From contig CALGDM010000004.1 in the NCBI GenBank assembly GCA_937884605.1, positions 1 to 51,551 of the forward strand: 51,551 nt of DNA. The letters are read 5' to 3'. The notes below the pieces were generated by a model, which worked only from the letters and a program-made list of their open reading frames with translations, had not been told where the DNA came from and did not search any database. The position numbers were made by a program, and so were the translations under genes. Of this stretch, positions 47,613-51,551 are shown in pieces (positions within the stretch are counted from its first letter, which is position 1; each line of letters starts with the position of its first letter). This stretch comes from an uncultured Spiribacter sp. GTDB taxonomy: Bacteria; Pseudomonadota; Gammaproteobacteria; Nitrococcales; Nitrococcaceae.

Positions 47613-48449
47613 CTAGCCCCCGGCGTTGCTTGCCGGGCATTCCAGCTGGGTAAACCGGGCCGGTGACCGATCCAGTTGCACGGCGGTCAGCTGCCCGCCC
47701 CACAGGCAGCCGGTATCCAGGGTGATATAGCCCGGCCCCTGGCGGCAGCCAAGGCGCGACCAGTGACCGCTCAGTACCGTGGTGGCGGTGCCGTCAATGC
47801 ACCGATCCGGCGTGGCGAACCAGGGGTAAAGGCCTTTTGGCGCGGATTCCGGCGGGCCGTTGCAGCTGAAGTCGAGACGCCCGTTGGCGCGGCAAAAGCG
47901 CATGCGGGTAAAGGCATTGATGATAAAGCGCAGGCGCGCCCAGCCGGTGAGTGACTCCGACCAGCGATCGGGCTTGTTGCCATAGAGGTGGTTCATCAGT
48001 CCGACGAGGTCGTCGCCCTGCAGGGCGGCCTCGGCCTCGGCGGCACAGCGCGCCGCGGTGGCGACGTCCCACTGTGGTGCGATCCCGGCATGGGTGAGCG
48101 TATAGCCGAGCGCCGGCAGGTCGATGAGCAGTGGCTGATGGCGCAGCCAGTCGATCAGGTCATCGCGATCGGGTGCGGCAAGCAGTGGCTCGAGCCGATC
48201 GCTGGCCCGCTGTCGACCCGCACCCAGGGCGACGGCAATGCAGTGAATATCGTGATTGCCCAGCACGGTGCGTGCCGAGGCCCCCAGTTCGCGCACCCGG
48301 CGCAGGGTATCGAGGGGTCGCGGGCCCCGCCCGACCAGATCGCCGGTCAGCCAGAGCCGGTCGTGCTGCGGGTTGAAATCCAGCGTCTGCAGCAGCGAGT
48401 CGAATGCGCCAAGACAGGCATGGATGTCACCGATCGCATAATCCGCCAT
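47613..48449 (-). CDS. apaH: Diadenosine tetraphosphatase
   Basis: A 278-residue metallophosphatase (280 in E. coli) that cleaves Ap4A into two ADP and can remove Np4 caps from RNA. The metal motifs are GDIHA (7-11), GDLVGRGP and GNHD. It is the last gene of the lptD-surA-pdxA-rsmA group on this strand and converges on the nitrilase gene with 11 bases between them. apaG, normally upstream, is absent. Confidence 0.96.
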   Translation of the reverse strand: MADYAIGDIHACLGAFDSLLQTLDFNPQHDRLWLTGDLVGRGPRPLDTLRRVRELGASARTVLGNHDIHCIAVALGAGRQRASDRLEPLLAAPDRDDLIDWLRHQPLLIDLPALGYTLTHAGIAPQWDVATAARCAAEAEAALQGDDLVGLMNHLYGNKPDRWSESLTGWARLRFIINAFTRMRFCRANGRLDFSCNGPPESAPKGLYPWFATPDRCIDGTATTVLSGHWSRLGCRQGPGYITLDTGCLWGGQLTAVQLDRSPARFTQLECPASNAGG

Positions 48450-48457
48450 GCGCGTGC

Positions 48458-49255
48458 CTATGAGTGTCCGGAGGAATGTTCGAGAACCCGCGCGAGACGC
48501 CCGTATCCGGCCAGGTCGATGCGCTCGGCGCGGCTGCCGGGGTCGATGTCGGCGGCGGCCATGCCGGCATCATCGATCAGGCCGCGCAGGGCGTTGCGCA
48601 GGGTCTTGCGGCGCTGGGCAAAAGCCGCCGCCACAACGCGGCTGAGGCATTCCGTATCCGTGTCGCCCAGCGGCGGCACGGCATGCGGGATAAGGCGCAC
48701 AAAACGCGAGGTGACCTGCGGCGGCGGGGAGAAGGCGCCCGGGGGCACCTCGAACAGCGGCTCGATGCGGCAACGCGCCTGGATCATTACCGATAGCCGG
48801 CCGTAGATGCGTGAGCCCGGCTCCGCCGCCATGCGATCGACCACCTCGCGCTGCAACAGCAGGTGCAGATCGTGAATGCCAGTCGTCGGTGCGGTGAGGT
48901 GGAAAAGCAGTGGCGTCGAGAGGTTGTAGGGCAGATTGCCGATGACCCGGAGCGCTTGCCCTGCCGCCTCGATCAGTGGCTCCACCGGATGGGTGAGGGC
49001 GTCGGCCTCGATAATCTGCAGCGCGCCGCTATCACTGGCATCCCAGCGCTTAAGCCGGGCCGCGAGGTCGCGATCCACCTCGATGGCCGTCACCCTGGCG
49101 CCACGCTCCAGCAGCGGTCGGGTCAGGGCGCCGGAACCGGGGCCGATCTCGAGAAAGCGCTCCGACGCCCGGGGGGCGATGGCGGCGACCATCTGCTCGA
49201 TGATCGCGGGGTCATGCAGAAAGTTCTGTCCGAACCGGCGGCGGGCCCGATGCAT
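48458..49255 (-). CDS. rsmA: 16S rRNA (A1518/A1519-N6)-dimethyltransferase RsmA
   Basis: A 265-residue methyltransferase (KsgA) that dimethylates two adenosines near the 3' end of 16S rRNA and checks 30S assembly. RRRFGQNFLHD begins the fold, the SAM loop is EIGPGSG (36-42) and the target-base motif is NLPY (107-110). It lies three bases after pdxA and eight bases before apaH. Confidence 0.97.
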   Translation of the reverse strand: MHRARRRFGQNFLHDPAIIEQMVAAIAPRASERFLEIGPGSGALTRPLLERGARVTAIEVDRDLAARLKRWDASDSGALQIIEADALTHPVEPLIEAAGQALRVIGNLPYNLSTPLLFHLTAPTTGIHDLHLLLQREVVDRMAAEPGSRIYGRLSVMIQARCRIEPLFEVPPGAFSPPPQVTSRFVRLIPHAVPPLGDTDTECLSRVVAAAFAQRRKTLRNALRGLIDDAGMAAADIDPGSRAERIDLAGYGRLARVLEHSSGHS

Positions 49256-49258
49256 CGC

Positions 49259-50176
49259 TCAGCGTCCCGCGCGCGCCATGTCGATGGCCTCGCGAATGGC
49301 CGCATGCAGACTGCCGGAATCGGCCACACCCTGACCCGCCCGATCCAGGGCGGTGCCATGATCCACCGAGGTCCGGATGATGGGCAGCCCCAGAGTGATG
49401 TTGACCGCATGGCCAAAGCCGACGTGCTTGAGCACCGGCAGCCCCTGGTCGTGGTACATCGCCAGTACGGCATCGGCGCCCTCGAGGCGCGCCGGCGTGA
49501 ACAGAGTATCCGCCGGGAGAGGGCCCGTCAGACACAGCCCTTCCGCGCGCAGATGCTCGAGCACCGGGTTGATCGTGTCGATTTCCTCGCGACCCATGTG
49601 TCCGGACTCGCCGGCATGGGGGTTCAGGCCGGCCACCAGAATGTGGGGCCGGTCGATGGCGTAGAACCGTCGCAGATCGTGGTCGATGATCCGCAGGATC
49701 GTGTCGAGACGCGCGGGCGTAATCGCATCGGCGACTGCCCGCAGCGGCAGGTGAGTGGTGGCCAGCGCCACCCGCAGCGAGCCGGCGGCCAGCATCATCA
49801 CCGGCATCGGCGCACCGGTCAGCTCGGCGAGGTATTCGGTATGACCACTGAACGGAAAGCCCGCCTCGTTAATGACCCCCTTGTGCACCGGGCCAGTGAC
49901 CATGGCCTGAAAGCGGCCGTCCTGACAGCCTTCGACCGCACGGCGCAGGGTTTCGAGCACATAGCCGGCATTACGCGGATCGAGCAGCCCGGCAGTCACC
50001 GGCGCGGGGGCGCGCACCGGCATGACCTCAAGGTGGTCGGTGGCCTGGAGCTGGGCAGGGTCACCGATGGCCACCAGCTGCGCCTCGGGGAAGGCATCCC
50101 CCAGGGCATTGACCAGTTCCGGCCCGATTCCGGCGGGCTCACCCGGAGTGATTGCGATGCGTGGCCGATCGGCCAT
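49259..50176 (-). CDS. pdxA: 4-hydroxythreonine-4-phosphate dehydrogenase
   Basis: A 305-residue metal-dependent dehydrogenase of pyridoxal phosphate synthesis. It begins with [13 protein letters not shown] and has the metal-binding histidines in TTHLPL, LNPHAGE and [11 protein letters not shown]. It is shorter than the E. coli enzyme (329 residues) but complete at both ends. The start overlaps the surA stop by one base. Confidence 0.96.
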   Translation of the reverse strand: MADRPRIAITPGEPAGIGPELVNALGDAFPEAQLVAIGDPAQLQATDHLEVMPVRAPAPVTAGLLDPRNAGYVLETLRRAVEGCQDGRFQAMVTGPVHKGVINEAGFPFSGHTEYLAELTGAPMPVMMLAAGSLRVALATTHLPLRAVADAITPARLDTILRIIDHDLRRFYAIDRPHILVAGLNPHAGESGHMGREEIDTINPVLEHLRAEGLCLTGPLPADTLFTPARLEGADAVLAMYHDQGLPVLKHVGFGHAVNITLGLPIIRTSVDHGTALDRAGQGVADSGSLHAAIREAIDMARAGR

Positions 50177-51450
50177 CAGCCGCTCCCGAGGCGTCTTTCG
50201 ATATAGGCCTCGTTGCGCAGTTCGCGCAGCCAGATCTCGATTTCTTCTTCGCGTTTGCGCTCGCGGATGGCCTGCTCCGCTTCCTCGCGGGCGATGGATT
50301 CGCTGGCATCCCGCGTGCGGCGATCGAGCACCTGGGCAATGTGCCAGCCGCCGCGTGTGCGGAAGATCTCGCTGGTCTCGCCCACCTCGAGGCCGTTGAC
50401 AACCTCGCGGAATGACTCGGGCAGGTTGGCCGGGTCCACCCAGCCGATGGCGCCGCCGTTGCTGGCCGAACTGGGATCATCGGAGTTGGCGCGGGCCAGA
50501 TCGGCAAAATCACCGCCTGACTCGATCCGCGAGCGCAGCGACGAGAGACGCAGCCGGGCATCCTCGTTGCTGACCACCTCGTTGGGCTGGATCAGGATGT
50601 GCCGGACCCGACTCTGCTCGACCATGGCTTCGCTGCTGCCACGGGTATCTTCAAGCCGGTAGATCTGAAAGCCGGCCGGAGTCCGCAGCGCGGCGGTATG
50701 TTCGCCAGGCTGAAGATCCCGAATCGCGTTGGCGGCGGCGGAGGGCAACTGCGACGCCGGGACCCACCCGAGATCGCCGCCCTCGAGGGCATTGCGGGCG
50801 TCGGAGGCGGCCGTTGCCACCCGGGCAAACGACTCGCCGCTGTCGAGTCGTTCAATCACTGTTGCGGCCTCGCTGCGGGCGGTGTCGATGACCTCCGCCG
50901 AGGCCGCCTCGGGCACGCTGATCAGGATCTGTGAGAGCCGGTAATCGCGATCCAGACTGCGATTGCGCTCGATGAACTGCTGGATCTCCTGTTCGGTGAC
51001 ATCCAGGCGCTGGTTCATCACCTGCTGGCGGAGCCGGTTGATGGTGATGTCGCGGCGCAGCTGGTCGCGAAACACTGACATATTCATGCCCTGCTCAGAG
51101 AGCGCATCGCGCAGTTCCGCGAGGCTCAGGCCATTGCGCTCGGCAATCCGGCGTACCGCAGCGTCAAGCGTTGCGGAGTCCACGCGGATGCCACGCCGCT
51201 CGGCGACGTTCATCTGCAGCGTCTGGACGATCAGACGGTCGAGCACCTGTGCCCGCAACTCGTCGGCCGGCGGCATGCGCACATCCCGCTGCTCGAGGTT
51301 CTGACGGACCGACGCGATTTCCGCCTCGAGCTCGGATTGCAGGACGACGTCATCGTTGACCAGCGCCACGATCCGCTCGAGCAGAACCTCGTCGGCCTGA
51401 GTGGTCTGCACGACCAGGAGTAGCAGGAGGGCAAACAGCGTTCTCATCAT
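50176..51450 (-). CDS. surA: Periplasmic chaperone SurA (peptidyl-prolyl isomerase)
   Basis: A 424-residue protein that escorts outer-membrane porins and LptD to the BAM complex. A signal peptide covers about residues 1-19 ([12 protein letters not shown], cleavage probably after TQA). An N-terminal helical chaperone domain follows, and two parvulin domains start near YRLSQILIS and VRHILIQ. A second ATG lies one codon downstream and could also be used. It lies five bases after lptD, whose product is its client. Confidence 0.96.
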   Translation of the reverse strand: MMRTLFALLLLLVVQTTQADEVLLERIVALVNDDVVLQSELEAEIASVRQNLEQRDVRMPPADELRAQVLDRLIVQTLQMNVAERRGIRVDSATLDAAVRRIAERNGLSLAELRDALSEQGMNMSVFRDQLRRDITINRLRQQVMNQRLDVTEQEIQQFIERNRSLDRDYRLSQILISVPEAASAEVIDTARSEAATVIERLDSGESFARVATAASDARNALEGGDLGWVPASQLPSAAANAIRDLQPGEHTAALRTPAGFQIYRLEDTRGSSEAMVEQSRVRHILIQPNEVVSNEDARLRLSSLRSRIESGGDFADLARANSDDPSSASNGGAIGWVDPANLPESFREVVNGLEVGETSEIFRTRGGWHIAQVLDRRTRDASESIAREEAEQAIRERKREEEIEIWLRELRNEAYIERRLGSG

Positions 51451-51455
51451 TGATC

Positions 51456-51551
51456 TCAGCGCCTTGGGTTGTAGCCGTCGATTTCGGCATCCAGAAACGA
51501 CTGGATTCTATCACCGATGCCGCCCAGACCCTTGAGTTCGAGCTCGAGCAT
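51456..51551 (-). CDS. lptD: LPS-assembly protein LptD, C-terminal end (partial)
   Basis: The last 31 codons are visible on the minus strand. They read LELELKGLGGIGDRIQSFL and then DAEIDGYNPRR, which fits the end of the LptD beta-barrel (the LEFKGLGG-type final strand). LptD inserts lipopolysaccharide into the outer leaflet together with LptE. The assignment is also supported by the conserved lptD-surA order. The rest lies beyond the right edge. Confidence 0.85.
   Translation of the reverse strand: MLELELKGLGGIGDRIQSFLDAEIDGYNPRR

Noticed and set aside
47619-47637. Stem CCCGGC/GCCGGG near the nitrilase-apaH convergence
   Set aside because: It lies in the coding end of apaH, and neither strand has a T tract behind it, so it is not supported as a terminator.
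48863-50206. Plus-strand open frame of 447 codons over rsmA and pdxA
   Set aside because: It is the complement of two certain genes with intact motifs; no ribosome binding site and no recognisable domain.
1-51551. Mobile elements, CRISPR arrays, prophage or defence islands
   Set aside because: No transposase, integrase, direct-repeat array or unknown-gene cluster was seen; nearly all genes are recognised core functions in familiar order.

Overview
This window is a gene-dense stretch of a GC-rich gammaproteobacterial chromosome. Three gene orders point there: tuf-S10-spc-alpha ribosomal cluster ending rpoA-rplQ; miaB-phoH-ybeY-corC-lnt; and lptD-surA-pdxA-rsmA-apaH. The high GC content, many overlapping genes and a Sat-APS kinase fusion would suit a Chromatiales/Ectothiorhodospiraceae-type organism (Spiribacter or Halorhodospira relatives). 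That placement is inference; no 16S gene is present. No mobile element, prophage, CRISPR array, tRNA or rRNA gene was seen, and no gene-free stretch exceeds about 180 bases.

Layout. 1-13,700 (+): the tail of tuf, then rpsJ, a 176-base non-coding and strongly hairpin-rich gap, then rplC through secY and rpmJ, a likely internal promoter, and rpsM-rpsK-rpsD-rpoA-rplQ closed by an intrinsic terminator. 13,848-21,246: mdh (+), uvrA (-, tail overlapping mdh), an MFS transporter, a fused sulfate adenylyltransferase/APS kinase, and ssb. 21,254-24,512 (-): a HAD-IB phosphatase gene followed by a large three-part protein (AMP-forming acyl ligase, acyl carrier domain, PlsC-type acyltransferase), probably a lipid acylation pair. 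24,658-28,178 (+): purine nucleoside phosphorylase, UDP-glucose dehydrogenase and mannose-1-phosphate guanylyltransferase/isomerase, the last two supplying sugar nucleotides for surface polysaccharide.

28,191-33,353 (+): miaB-phoH-ybeY-corC-lnt, tightly overlapping, beginning with what looks like a leaderless promoter. 33,420-47,601 (+): a zinc-ribbon protein, leuS-lptE-holA-proA-nadD-rsfS-rlmH, then maf-rng-yhdP and a nitrilase-family amidase. 47,613-51,551 (-): lptD (C-terminal end only), surA, pdxA, rsmA, apaH, without the usual apaG.

Most of the window is core machinery: translation, secretion, tRNA and rRNA modification, DNA repair and replication, and outer-membrane assembly (lnt, lptE, lptD, surA, yhdP). 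I found no clearly new multi-gene system. The best leads are the structured rpsJ-rplC gap, the HAD/acyl-ligase-ACP-acyltransferase pair, the placement of the Sat-APS kinase fusion between an MFS gene and ssb, and the leaderless-type promoter of miaB.
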